Origin: Myxococcus sp. RHSTA-1-4
GTDB taxonomy: Bacteria; Myxococcota; Myxococcia; Myxococcales; Myxococcaceae
NCBI RefSeq assembly: GCF_020037125.1
Contig: NZ_JAIQDG010000057.1
Span: forward strand, 1-44,562
DNA length: 44,562 bases
Direction: 5' to 3'
Position numbers and translations under genes: made by a program. Position 1 is the stretch's first letter; each line of letters starts with the position of its first letter. Shown in pieces: positions 16,486 to 25,072 of the stretch. The notes beneath the pieces were generated by a model. The model saw only the letters and a program-made list of their open reading frames with translations. It did not search any database and was not told where the DNA came from.

Positions 16486-17190
16486 ATGAAAATCATCATG
16501 AATTCATGGAGTCGGCGAGCAGCGATGCTCGCCCTGGTGTTCTTGGGAGGCGCCAGCAATGCCCAGACATCCGCACCGACGAATGAGGAGGTGGAAGTCC
16601 GGGCAGCCATCTGGGGCTTGCGCACCGCGCGCCTGGAGCGGCTCGACCCGGGCACGACGGCCCGCATCCAGAACGCCGAGGCACTGCTGCGGAAGCATCC
16701 CGAGACGGCCATGCGCCTGTTGACGAAGCAGTACAGCGAGCTTTCGCCGGAGGCCGCGGGAGAGCGCAAGGAAGTCATCGTCGCCATCGCGGCAAGCAAC
16801 TCGCCGCTGGCCGCGGACTGGCTCGCCACGCTCATCCGAGAGCCCCTTCCCCCGCTTCCCCCCCGGCCTCCCGCCTCCACGCAGACCGAGGTGATGGGGA
16901 GCCCTCGCGAGGAGGAGCTCGTCGTCCGCTACGCCGCGTTCCGGGAGCTGACGCGCCTGGCCCAGGGCGGCCAGCGCCGCGCGGTGGTGCTGCTGGAGTC
17001 GCTCACGGCGGAAGCCGACGCGGACCGGATTCTCCCGGCGGCCCAGCACCTGATGGAGGTCGCGCCCGAGCGCCTGCGCATCCTCCGCGACCGGAGCCAT
17101 GGCGAGCGCCGCAAGGTGCTCAGCTTCGTCATGGGCGAGGGAAGCGCCGAGCTCGCAGTGGACTGGGAGGCATTCACCCGTGGCAACTGA
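16486..17190 (+). CDS. Secreted helical protein of unknown function
   Basis: 234 residues from ATG 16486 (GAGGGGGAAG directly upstream; an ATG four codons earlier overlaps that site). Residues 1-~26 are a signal peptide (AAMLALVFLGGASNAQ). The rest is predicted almost all helical, with Arg/Ala/Leu-rich repeats that look HEAT-like (AAIWGLRTARLERLD; EVIVAIAASNSPLAADWLAT; YAAFRELTRLAQGGQRRAVV) and one Pro-rich loop. Probably periplasmic. Its last 11 bases overlap the start of the next gene, indicating translational coupling. No function can be assigned. Confidence 0.8.
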   Translation: MKIIMNSWSRRAAMLALVFLGGASNAQTSAPTNEEVEVRAAIWGLRTARLERLDPGTTARIQNAEALLRKHPETAMRLLTKQYSELSPEAAGERKEVIVAIAASNSPLAADWLATLIREPLPPLPPRPPASTQTEVMGSPREEELVVRYAAFRELTRLAQGGQRRAVVLLESLTAEADADRILPAAQHLMEVAPERLRILRDRSHGERRKVLSFVMGEGSAELAVDWEAFTRGN

Positions 17191-18154
17191 CAAGACGATG
17201 ACGATGTTGGGCGTGCTCACGGTGGCGCTGATGGCCTCCACCCCCGCCCTCGCACAGGAGACGTGCTCGTTCCCGGCGCCAGACCCCTATCACCACGCAA
17301 TGGACAACTTCGTGTGGGACTACTGGCGGTGTGACCCCGCCGTGTGGCAGGACTACGACACGCGCTTCCAGCTCTCCGACGGAGAGAACTGGGAGGGCTA
17401 CGGCCTCCACGAGAAGTGCAACCTGGACCTGCCCTATGCGCGCACGCTCAACGCGCTGTACCTGGTCCAGCACTCCGCGCCGGCGTCCAGCGTCGGGACG
17501 GGCAAGATGAACACCGGCTGGTCCTATCTCGACGACAAGATTCCGCGCATCGGCGCCGGGTGTACCTGCGACTCCGGCTGTGTCGCCAGGTACTCTCCCG
17601 GGTTCTGGCCCTTCGCGCTGGAGCGCGTGCAGGTATTCACGCCCTTCTACTACTCGCGCACCGTCTCTCATCGCGCGGCGGTCCTCATCCATGAGGCCCG
17701 TCATGACGAGAAGAGCCACAACGAGTCCGACAGTGCCTGCGGGTCCGGCGGGAGCTGCGACAGCGACTGGGCCTATGACGGCTCCAACCGCTGGCACATC
17801 TCCTGGCTGTCGGACTTCGAGGTCTGGGGGAACATCCGGAACCAGGCGATGCGCGATGACGCGGTCAGCTGGGCCAACTACCTCATCGATAATCGCTTCA
17901 AGTACACGCCCGACCTCAAGCATGTCCCCGGTGTCGGGCTCAAGCAGAAGTGCTACCCGAACTGCGTGGTGCATACCTGCCAGGAGTACGGGCTGTGCGG
18001 CACCTACCCGAGCTGCTACAACTGCAATCCCTGCTACCGGACGGGCGATAGCTCGACTGGCACCTCCGAGGCCGCGGCGTTCTCCAGCCAGGATGGCAAG
18101 GCGGGCAGCACCGGGCGGGACGCGCCGCTGCCTCCTCCGGAATGCATGCTCTGA
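17180..18154 (+). CDS. Secreted HExxH protein, candidate zinc hydrolase
   Basis: 324 residues from GTG 17180, with GGAGG 9 nt upstream; an ATG at 17198 is the alternative. Signal peptide MLGVLTVALMASTPALAQ. The mature protein is aromatic- and Cys-rich. At 166-175 AAVLIHEARH gives HExxH (H171, E172, H175) within a hydrophobic strand/helix, followed by DEKSHNESDSACGSGGSC and by W/D-rich segments with further Asp, Glu and His that could complete a metal site (LSDFEVWGNI). The tail has paired Cys (QKCYPNCVVHTCQEYGLCGT; SCYNCNPC). The family is not recognised; a secreted metallopeptidase is the best guess. It is co-expressed with the overlapping upstream gene. Confidence 0.78.
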   Translation: MATDKTMTMLGVLTVALMASTPALAQETCSFPAPDPYHHAMDNFVWDYWRCDPAVWQDYDTRFQLSDGENWEGYGLHEKCNLDLPYARTLNALYLVQHSAPASSVGTGKMNTGWSYLDDKIPRIGAGCTCDSGCVARYSPGFWPFALERVQVFTPFYYSRTVSHRAAVLIHEARHDEKSHNESDSACGSGGSCDSDWAYDGSNRWHISWLSDFEVWGNIRNQAMRDDAVSWANYLIDNRFKYTPDLKHVPGVGLKQKCYPNCVVHTCQEYGLCGTYPSCYNCNPCYRTGDSSTGTSEAAAFSSQDGKAGSTGRDAPLPPPECML

Positions 18155-18255
18155 GCCGGTAGCACGCCCCTGGCTGCCTCACGGAGCCGGGGTGCCTCCT
18201 CGAGGGCTGGCCCGAGATGATGGGCCGCCGCCAGGCGGCTGGTGAAGGAGCACAA

Positions 18256-18284
18256 CCCCGTGGCGCCTTGCTGGCGCCACGGGG
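18256..18284 (+). terminator. Strong hairpin terminator of the 16.5-18.2 kb operon
   Basis: Perfect 12-bp stem CCCCGTGGCGCC/GGCGCCACGGGG with the loop TTGCT, followed by CCCATTCTTT. It lies ~100 bp after the HExxH stop and probably acts as an intrinsic terminator. Confidence 0.7.
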
Positions 18285-18460
18285 CCCATTCTTTCAGACC
18301 AGCAGCAGCGTCCGGTAGCGCCGCGCCAGCACGAGAAACCGGTGAGTGTCAACGTGGGTGACGCGAGAAAGGATTCAGCCGTGCGATTCAACTCCGGCAC
18401 TGCCTGGATGGGGGCGGAGAGGGACCGAGGCCCCCATCTCCAGCAGCGTGCATCGCGCGA

Positions 18461-18488
18461 CCGCCCCCTTGCGCCTGCATGGGGGCGG
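18461..18488 (-). terminator. Hairpin behind the SGNH hydrolase gene
   Basis: 8-bp stem CCGCCCCC/GGGGGCGG with a 12-nt loop, 17 bp past the hydrolase stop on the minus strand. No T-tract. Confidence 0.35.
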
Positions 18489-18505
18489 CCGGTCCCCAAC
18501 CGTGC

Positions 18506-19225
18506 TCAGTGCAGTGCCCAGTAGAAGAATCGAGCCAGTTGCAGTGCGCCCGTCGGATTGGGATGGGCGCCGTCAATCGTGTAGCCGCCAGGTGCCGGCG
18601 AATAGGCGTTTCCGAAGTTCACCACCTGCACATACTTCTCCCCCGGGCCGCGGTCCTGGTTGAACGCGTTCGCCGCGCTGATGATGGCCTGGTTCAGGGC
18701 AACCGCGTTCTGCGCGGCCTCCGTGCCCGAGGTCTCCCAACCCTCCCAGGTCACCGCGGATGGATCGATCGGTGGGTAGGTCACGGCGATCGGGGTCGCG
18801 CCGTAGACATCGGCGATGGTCGTCCAGACCGAAACAATGCAGCTCACCGTTTCCTGGACGGTCCGGCCGCCCAGGTTGACGTCATTGATGCCAATCATGA
18901 CCGCGATCGCCGCTTCGTTCCTGTCCTGCAGGCGGTCGCTCAGGGGCTGGGGATTGTTGCTGGCACCCAGGCAGGTGCTGCCACCGACGCCGTCCACGGC
19001 GACGACATCGAACACCGGCGTCGTCGTCCACGAATACGGATGAGCGACATAGCTGACGAAGGAGGAGTCGGCGCGGTAGGCCGCACATTGTTCGGACGTC
19101 ATGCCAAGGCCATCGCAGTTCCAGCCGCTGCGGTAGGTGAAGCTGTCGCCGTAGAACGAAATCGTGGACCAGGCATGCGCGTTGCCGGCCAGTAGCAGGC
19201 CGGCCAGAAGGAACTTCTTTCTCAT
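18506..19225 (-). CDS. Secreted SGNH/GDSL-type esterase or lipase
   Basis: 239 residues from ATG 19225. Residues 1-18 are a signal peptide (KKFLLAGLLLAGNAHA). SGNH blocks: block I FYGDSFT with nucleophile Ser28; block II Gly in VAVDGVGGSTCLG; block III MIGINDVN (Asn); block V TIDGAHPNPTG with catalytic Asp and His near the C-terminus. It hydrolyses ester bonds of lipids, acyl sugars or polysaccharides outside the cytoplasm. A/T usage at third positions is higher than in most of the window, which fits recent acquisition together with the RHS gene upstream on the same strand (430 bp away). Confidence 0.9.
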   Translation of the reverse strand: MRKKFLLAGLLLAGNAHAWSTISFYGDSFTYRSGWNCDGLGMTSEQCAAYRADSSFVSYVAHPYSWTTTPVFDVVAVDGVGGSTCLGASNNPQPLSDRLQDRNEAAIAVMIGINDVNLGGRTVQETVSCIVSVWTTIADVYGATPIAVTYPPIDPSAVTWEGWETSGTEAAQNAVALNQAIISAANAFNQDRGPGEKYVQVVNFGNAYSPAPGGYTIDGAHPNPTGALQLARFFYWALH

Positions 19226-19403
19226 CGGGTCATGACTCCAGGAAGGTGAAGGCCAGAGAACCGGCGAAGGAATGTTAGACCGCCGCCCTGTCGTGCAGCC
19301 ATGCCGAACACAGGTCAGCCCTGGTGTGCTTGATACCTCCGCTGGGCACTCTGAGAATCCTTTCCTCCCGTTCCCGGCTCCAAGAGGAAACGAGGAGGTC
19401 GTC

Positions 19404-19583
19404 ATGTGCAGCCAGGTGAAGTGCGGGAAGTGCGGGAAGCCGACGTGGAGTGGGTGCGGGCGCCACGTGGAGCAGGCGCTGGCGGACGTGCCGCACGAGG
19501 CGCGCTGCCGCTGCCGTGAGGAGCGCGGGGACGCGGACAAGGCCGACACGGCGCCCCGCCGCCGTCTCTTCGGGCGCTTCTGA
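19404..19583 (+). CDS. Small Cys-rich zinc-ribbon-like protein
   Basis: 59 residues; GAGGAGG lies ~5 nt before the ATG. Residues 1-37 (CSQVKCGKCGKPTWSGCGRH, then a helix and CRCREE) match a widespread unnamed family of ~50-60 residue proteins with CxxCGKxTWxGCGxH and a second Cys pair, probably binding one zinc. The C-terminal ~20 residues are Asp/Lys/Arg-rich and end LFGRF. Function unknown. It converges on the RHS gene with 71 bp between stops, so it is not an RHS immunity gene on the same transcript. Confidence 0.85.
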   Translation: MCSQVKCGKCGKPTWSGCGRHVEQALADVPHEARCRCREERGDADKADTAPRRRLFGRF

Positions 19584-19654
19584 GTCAGCGACGCCGGGCG
19601 TGGCCTCCCGAGGCCCGGGGCTCCTCGGGAGGCGCTCCGCTCAGGTTGCCTCGC

Positions 19655-22600
19655 TCATCTGAACTCCTCATCGAGCTTCGGCTGCTTCTTGTCCGGTGGT
19701 GGAGCCGCGACGGCTCCAGATGCGACGGACATCAACTCCGAGGCCTCAGCTTTCAAATAATTCACCGTCTGCACTACAGCAGCAGCAATCACGCCCGTTG
19801 GTGACATATCGGGTGGTCCGTCGACATTGGCGACATCCATTGCCACGGCATCCACAACAACCCCGATCTTATCGGCGTTTTGTGCAACAGCGACGCCAGC
19901 CCTCGTGGAGGCGGCCTGCTGGACGGCGGTTTCGGCACCTGCCACTGCCGTGCGGACGAGGGTGGCGCCTGTGGCGACTGTCCCGGTAGCGGCCAGGGCC
20001 CCTCCCGTGGCCCCCAGCACGGCAGGGGCCGCGACCACCGCCATGAACTCCTTGTCTCCCCTGGATGCCCCAGGAATGGGCGTGTACACCGACCGTTCGT
20101 TCGGGTTGATTCCGAAGAAAAGCAGCATGGAATCACGGAAGTCACGCCCGTCAGGGTCGACATAGCGATAGGGATTGTTCCCGGCGTACGCGTACCGGTT
20201 GAAGCTCTCTCCCGTGTTCGAATCCGTCTTGACCGGGTCGGCGGACAGGAACCGTCCAAGCATCGGGTCCTGGTACCGCTGCTGCATGTAGACCAGCCCC
20301 GTCGCCGCATCCATGGCGTGACCGGTGAAGCCAATGCCATCCACGCCGCCGCTCACGGGCAGGCCGTAGGGGGCGTACTCGGTGCGGTCCAGCACGGCGC
20401 GGTTGGCGTCCGTGGTCGCGATGGGGCTGCCCAGCGCGTCGGTGTGCTTGTACGAGGGCGTGAGCGCGCCGTCGCTCCAGCGGAAGAACACGTCCGCCAC
20501 GACGTGGTTGCCCAGGTACACGTGCGTGGTGGCGCCGGCCTTGCGGTTGTCGGCGGTCAGGCGCAGCTTGCCGTCCAGGGCGTACACCGGCACGGCGCCG
20601 GTGCCGTCGGCCCGCCAGATGACGATGCGGCGGCCGTGGCCGTCGTACTGGTAGCTCTCCTTGCCCACCACGCTGGCCAGGCGGTTGGCCCGGGTGAAGC
20701 TGTACGTGTTTCGCCCGTCCGCCGTGATGTTGCCACGGGCGTCCACGCTGTAGCTCCAGGCCGGCGAGCCACTGCGGGTGACCGAGGTCGGGAGATTGGT
20801 GGTGGTGTCGTAGGCGTACGTGTACTGGGTGGTGCCCAGGCTGCTGGTGCGCAGGTTGTCCAGCGCGTCGTAGGTGTAGTTCGCCGTCCCCCAGATGCCG
20901 GGGGCCGAGGCCTGGGTCAGCCGGTCCAGGTCGTCATGGGTCATGGCCCGGTCGCGGGCGGTGTTGGCCAGGTCCTCGATGCGGGTCACGTTGCCGTTGG
21001 CGTCATAGGTGTTGCGCAGCTCGAAGACCCGGTTGCCGCTGTAGGAATCCGTGCTCACGTGCGGCAGTTGGCGGGCGTTCTGGGTCAGCGTGTGAACGAT
21101 GCCGTTGCCGTAGGTGAACTGCTTGATGGCCCCGTTCGGGAAGTACTGCACGCCGGTGGCGTAGGCGCCGGCCCGGGTGGGCTGGCCCAGCGCGTTGGGG
21201 GCGTAGTCGATGTGCACCTGGGTGTTGTTGATTGCCGACAGGTTGCCCAGCGTGTCGTAGCTGTAGTCGTGGATGTAGTCGCTGTAGAAGAACAGCTTCT
21301 CCCGCGTCAGCAGCCGGCGCTTGTTGTACTGGTAGGTCCAGACCGAGCCGTCGCTGCTCAGGCTCGCCAGCTTGCCGTCCGGCGTATAGGTGTAGGTGGC
21401 GTCGTTGGTGCCGTCCGGATAGGAGAGGGTCCGCAGGCGGTTGCGGGCGTCATAGGTGCGCACCGTCTTGTCGGACAGGGGCACGCTGGCGGCGTCGCAG
21501 CTCAGGCTCGTCAGCGTCGAGCCGTCGGCACTGCGCAGCAGGTTGCCCATGGCGTCGTACTCGAAGTGGGTGGCCCCCTCCTCCGGCACGATGGACTTGC
21601 ACAGGCGGAGGCGCGGGTCATGGACGTACCTGCGGTCCAGGTCCTGCGACCCGCCCGACCAGGAGCCGGTACGCCGCACGCGCTCGGTCATCCCCAGCAC
21701 GTTGCGGTAGAAGGTGGTGGTGATGCCCAGCGGCGCCACGATGAGGTCCGGGGCGGACGTGTCGGGCTGGTCGAAGGCCTGGAAGCTGGTGGTGGTGACC
21801 TTGCCGCGGGGGTTGGTGACCCGGGTCTGGAAGTTCGTCAGATACTGGTACTGGGTGACGAGCTGGCCCAGCTCGGAGTCCTGGCGGACCGCCGTGGGGC
21901 GCCCCAGCACGTCGTAGTCGGTCCAGGTGCCGGTGGACAGCGAGGAGCTCGTGCCCGGGTAGGACGCGAAGCTGGGCTTGCCCGTGGGGTGGTAGTTGAA
22001 GCGCTTGAACCGCTGGGTGCCGCTGCTGTTCGCGTTGTCCAGCTCGCGCTCGACCAGCGGCCGCCACATGGCGTCGAAGTACGTCAGCTTCCGGTAGTCG
22101 CCGCGTGAGACGGTCTGCCGCCAGTGGCCCGCGGGGATGCCGTATTCGCTGCTGGCGACCTGCGCGTAGCTGATGGCGGTCGGCGCCCAGGCCACGCTGT
22201 CGCCGGCCGGGTAGGTGATGTTGGAGAGGCGGCCGCCCGCGTCGTAGTCGTAGCTGGTGGTGAAGCCGTTCTCGTCGGTGACACCGCGAATCTGCCCCAG
22301 GGCATCCACCGTGGCCGACCGGGTGGTTCCATCCGCGAACTGGATGTTGCGCGGCACGCCGCGGTACCAGTTGCTCAGAGTGGTGGTGCGGTTGTTGCCG
22401 TCCGTGGCCGTGGCGATGGTGCCGTCCGCATTGTACGTCAGCGTCTGCATCAGCAGGGGCGGGGCCGAGCTGTCGACGGTGCCGGCACCGTAGAAGCGGA
22501 GCGGCAGGGCGGTCGTGGTGTTGTACTCGGTCTTGCTCAGGATTCGGCCCAGGTCGGTGTTGGCCGTCGTGGCCACCTGGCCCAGCACCCATTTGGAGAG

Positions 22601-24454
22601 GTGGTCGTAATAGGTGGTGGTGTCGGTGCGGCTGTCCCCCAGCGAGCTGAAGCGGGTGGTGCCGGTCGGACGCGCGAAGCTGTCGAAGCTGTTGGCCTGC
22701 CAGGTGAAGGCGGTGTCCTGCTGGCGGATGACCGTCTTGAGCAGCGGGCGGTGGTACTCATTCGGGAAGCTGTCGCCGTTCGCGCGCTGCCCCAGTCCCC
22801 AGCGCGCCTTGTAGACGCCGTCGGTCATGGACAGGTCGTAGGTATGCGTGGTGGTCCGCAGGATGTTGTCCGCGCTGGTGCCGACCTCGACGCTGATCAG
22901 CTTGCCTTCGTCATAGCGATAGGTGTTGCCGTGCTTGTACCGGACCCACTCGCCTCCCGGGCCCGTGACGGTCGTGGTGCTGCGGCCCGCACAGCTGTCC
23001 GAGGTGCAGGGCGGCTTCATGCAGTTCTCGAAGCCGATGGTGCACACCGGGTAGGTGCGCGTCGTCCCGGGGTACATGTGGAAGTTGCGGCCCGACGTGT
23101 AGGAATAGTCCCACTGCGCGGGCGTCAGGCCCGGGCCGGTGACGTGCTTGGACTTGAGCGTGAACGCGTCGTACTCGAAGGGCCAGAAGGCCGAGTCGTC
23201 ATTGGTGTCGTTGCCGGTGCCATTGGGGTAGCCGACCCAGGTCGTCACGTTGTTGCAGGACAGCGGCACGCGGCTGCGGCCATGCTCGACGATGCTCGTC
23301 GTGAACGTCCCCACCGCGCCCGAGGGGTGGGTCACCGTGCCAACGGCTTGCAGGTCGTAATTGAGCGGAGTCTCGTTGTTCAGGCAGCTGCGGTAGATTT
23401 CACCGAGCAGGAACACCTCGGTGTAGAGAATCTCGGCATTGGTGAAGGCCGAGAAGTTGATTGTCCACTTGCTGGTATCGGGAAGGGTGACCTGGGTGAG
23501 CGTGCCACGCCCGGAGGCCGTCGTGCCGTAGGTGTACGTCCAGGTCCGGGTGCCGTCACTGACGCTCGAGACCGCGCCCTGGCTGTTGTAGCTCAGCGTG
23601 AGCTGGCGGCCGTCGTTGGCGCTGACCTGGGTGAGCCGGGCCCGCTGGTTGGCGGCATTGGTGTACGTGTAGGTCACCACGTTGCCGAAGCGGTCCTCGA
23701 CGCGCGTGGCGTAGAGGATGTTGCGTCGAATCTGGATTTCCGCCTGCAGGTTCGTGCCGCCCGGGAGCACCATCGTACTGCCGCGGCGCAGCGGCGGCTC
23801 ATGGTGCTGCGCCATCCAGTCGAACCAGTATCGGGTGCCATCCGGGGTCGTCGCGAGGAAGCCCTCGCCGGTGCCGTTCTTGATGGTGGTCAGGCAGCTG
23901 ATGTGGACCTGGTCGTTGGTCATCCAGACATAGGGGCCACCCGAGGCCGGCACTTGCGTGCCGGGCTGCGTACGGAGCAGCTCTCCGCCGGAGACGCCGG
24001 GGATGTCGAGGCTGCCTCCCTGCCAGAAATCCGATGCGGAGACTCCCTGCATGGGGCTGGGCGCCGGGCCGCCCACGGAGCAGCGATTGCCGGACCCGTC
24101 CGAGGCGAGCCATTCGGTGGCGTAGACCCCGCTGATGCTGGGCGCGTCCACGTCCCAGTCGAGCATCATTCCGTCAGCCTTCCGGTGCCGCCAGTCACGC
24201 ACCTGGTAGCTCCGGGTAAAGGCCACCGGCAGGCCGCTGTTGCCCGGCAGGCTCACGTCCGTGAGGGAGAAGGACAGGGCTCCGTTCGACAGACTGACCT
24301 GGTCGCCGAAGAGGTTGGGGCCCAACGGGCTCACCGCCTCGCTGGCCTTGATGCGTTTGCCGTACTCCTCCCATGGGGCCTTGCCGACCGCGGATTGGGC
24401 GAGGGCACTGGTGGAAACCAGTCCCACCAGCAAGAGGCAGACCGCTCGCGACAT
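19655..24454 (-). CDS. Sec-exported RHS/YD-repeat protein with variable C-terminal tip
   Basis: 1599 residues from ATG 24454 (AAAGGA 6 nt upstream; an ATG nine codons earlier has no such site). Signal peptide MSRAVCLLLVGLVSTSALAQ. An N-terminal domain opens with SPLGPNLFGDQVSLSNGALS and LPGNSGLPVAFTRSYQV. YD/RHS repeats run from ~270 to ~1340 (VTYTYTNAANQRARLTQVSA; FEYDAMGNLLRSADGS; SYDTLGNLSAINNT). The RHS core ends DPMLGRFLSADPV...NRYAYAGNNPYRYVDPDGRD at ~1438. The 161-residue tip (1439-1599) is unrelated to the core: Gly/Ala-rich hydrophobic stretches and a charged tail PPPDKKQPKLDEEFR. RHS shells encapsulate and release C-terminal toxins or adhesins; the tip resembles no nuclease and could act on membranes. 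No candidate immunity gene follows on the strand. Confidence 0.93.
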   Translation of the reverse strand: MSRAVCLLLVGLVSTSALAQSAVGKAPWEEYGKRIKASEAVSPLGPNLFGDQVSLSNGALSFSLTDVSLPGNSGLPVAFTRSYQVRDWRHRKADGMMLDWDVDAPSISGVYATEWLASDGSGNRCSVGGPAPSPMQGVSASDFWQGGSLDIPGVSGGELLRTQPGTQVPASGGPYVWMTNDQVHISCLTTIKNGTGEGFLATTPDGTRYWFDWMAQHHEPPLRRGSTMVLPGGTNLQAEIQIRRNILYATRVEDRFGNVVTYTYTNAANQRARLTQVSANDGRQLTLSYNSQGAVSSVSDGTRTWTYTYGTTASGRGTLTQVTLPDTSKWTINFSAFTNAEILYTEVFLLGEIYRSCLNNETPLNYDLQAVGTVTHPSGAVGTFTTSIVEHGRSRVPLSCNNVTTWVGYPNGTGNDTNDDSAFWPFEYDAFTLKSKHVTGPGLTPAQWDYSYTSGRNFHMYPGTTRTYPVCTIGFENCMKPPCTSDSCAGRSTTTVTGPGGEWVRYKHGNTYRYDEGKLISVEVGTSADNILRTTTHTYDLSMTDGVYKARWGLGQRANGDSFPNEYHRPLLKTVIRQQDTAFTWQANSFDSFARPTGTTRFSSLGDSRTDTTTYYDHLSKWVLGQVATTANTDLGRILSKTEYNTTTALPLRFYGAGTVDSSAPPLLMQTLTYNADGTIATATDGNNRTTTLSNWYRGVPRNIQFADGTTRSATVDALGQIRGVTDENGFTTSYDYDAGGRLSNITYPAGDSVAWAPTAISYAQVASSEYGIPAGHWRQTVSRGDYRKLTYFDAMWRPLVERELDNANSSGTQRFKRFNYHPTGKPSFASYPGTSSSLSTGTWTDYDVLGRPTAVRQDSELGQLVTQYQYLTNFQTRVTNPRGKVTTTSFQAFDQPDTSAPDLIVAPLGITTTFYRNVLGMTERVRRTGSWSGGSQDLDRRYVHDPRLRLCKSIVPEEGATHFEYDAMGNLLRSADGSTLTSLSCDAASVPLSDKTVRTYDARNRLRTLSYPDGTNDATYTYTPDGKLASLSSDGSVWTYQYNKRRLLTREKLFFYSDYIHDYSYDTLGNLSAINNTQVHIDYAPNALGQPTRAGAYATGVQYFPNGAIKQFTYGNGIVHTLTQNARQLPHVSTDSYSGNRVFELRNTYDANGNVTRIEDLANTARDRAMTHDDLDRLTQASAPGIWGTANYTYDALDNLRTSSLGTTQYTYAYDTTTNLPTSVTRSGSPAWSYSVDARGNITADGRNTYSFTRANRLASVVGKESYQYDGHGRRIVIWRADGTGAVPVYALDGKLRLTADNRKAGATTHVYLGNHVVADVFFRWSDGALTPSYKHTDALGSPIATTDANRAVLDRTEYAPYGLPVSGGVDGIGFTGHAMDAATGLVYMQQRYQDPMLGRFLSADPVKTDSNTGESFNRYAYAGNNPYRYVDPDGRDFRDSMLLFFGINPNERSVYTPIPGASRGDKEFMAVVAAPAVLGATGGALAATGTVATGATLVRTAVAGAETAVQQAASTRAGVAVAQNADKIGVVVDAVAMDVANVDGPPDMSPTGVIAAAVVQTVNYLKAEASELMSVASGAVAAPPPDKKQPKLDEEFR

Positions 24455-24638
24455 GTTCAGTCCTTTCGGGATGTCAGTCATTGGTGTACCAATGACTCAT
24501 AACACGCCACGCATTCTCGCGTCCCTGGCGCAGGCCTGTTCCACCCAATCGAAGCCCTGTCACAGCCGCGTCACCATGCGCCCCTCGGCCAGGCGGGACT
24601 CCGGGGTGCACGAAGTGTCGGCCGCCGTCCAGGGCCGG

Positions 24639-25061
24639 CTATTCGGTGAGCACGCCCAGCTCCTCCGCGCCCGCGGCCTTCGCTCCATCCAGCGCCGTCA
24701 CCAGCCGGCCGTAGCCCGCGCGGTCATCCATCTTGAAGAACACGTGCCGCTGGCCCCGGGGCCTCGCGTCCAGCACCTTCTTGAGGCGCGGCACGTAGTC
24801 CCCGTCCTCCACGGGCTCGCCGTTCAGCGTCAGCCGTCCCTCGGGCGTGAGGGCCACCACCCACTGGGGCTCGGAGGGAGACGACACCGGAGCACTGCTC
24901 TCGGACACCGCCGGGAGCTGCACGGCAATCTCCCTGTTCAGCAGCGGCGTGAGGACCATGAAGATGATGAGCAGCACGAGCACCACGTCCACCAGCGGCG
25001 TGACGTTGATGTCCGACTGCACGGCCTGGGGCCGCACGAAGCTCTTCTTCGCGGTGTGCAT
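24639..25061 (-). CDS. exbD: ExbD/TolR-type proton-channel subunit (second copy)
   Basis: 140 residues. A short cytoplasmic N-terminus is followed by the single transmembrane helix with the proton-path Asp (DINVTPLVDVVLVLLIIFMV) and a periplasmic alpha/beta domain (VVALTPEGRLTLNGEPV; HVFFKMDDRAGYGRLVTALD). It forms the energy-transducing complex with ExbB/TolQ in the inner membrane. ATG 25061 has AGAGGGG ~5 nt upstream. It lies 11 bp behind another exbD, surely one transcript. Which system is powered (TonB import, Tol-Pal or gliding motility) cannot be told; no exbB/tolQ or tonB is in the window. Confidence 0.92.
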   Translation of the reverse strand: MHTAKKSFVRPQAVQSDINVTPLVDVVLVLLIIFMVLTPLLNREIAVQLPAVSESSAPVSSPSEPQWVVALTPEGRLTLNGEPVEDGDYVPRLKKVLDARPRGQRHVFFKMDDRAGYGRLVTALDGAKAAGAEELGVLTE

Positions 25062-25072
25062 GGCGTCCCCTC

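Larger units (their letters stand above)
18155..18505. other. Gene-free stretch with several hairpins
   Basis: Between the HExxH gene and the convergent SGNH hydrolase gene. It contains a strong 12-bp hairpin (18256-18284), an 8-bp inverted repeat ATGGGGGC/GCCCCCAT (18408-18415 with 18430-18437) and another 8-bp hairpin near the hydrolase stop. Open frames here are not convincing. Confidence 0.5.

Noticed and set aside
18299..18362. Minus-strand tail DTHRFLVLARRYRTLLLV as a transposase end
   Set aside because: An in-frame stop lies just upstream and no other part of a transposase is visible.
19404..19583. Small Cys protein as immunity partner of the RHS protein
   Set aside because: Opposite strand, convergent, and it belongs to a widespread zinc-ribbon-like family found without RHS genes.
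19880..24502. Long plus-strand frames opposite the RHS gene
   Set aside because: Repetitive Gly/Val/Arg translations without domains; explained by the antisense of YD repeats.
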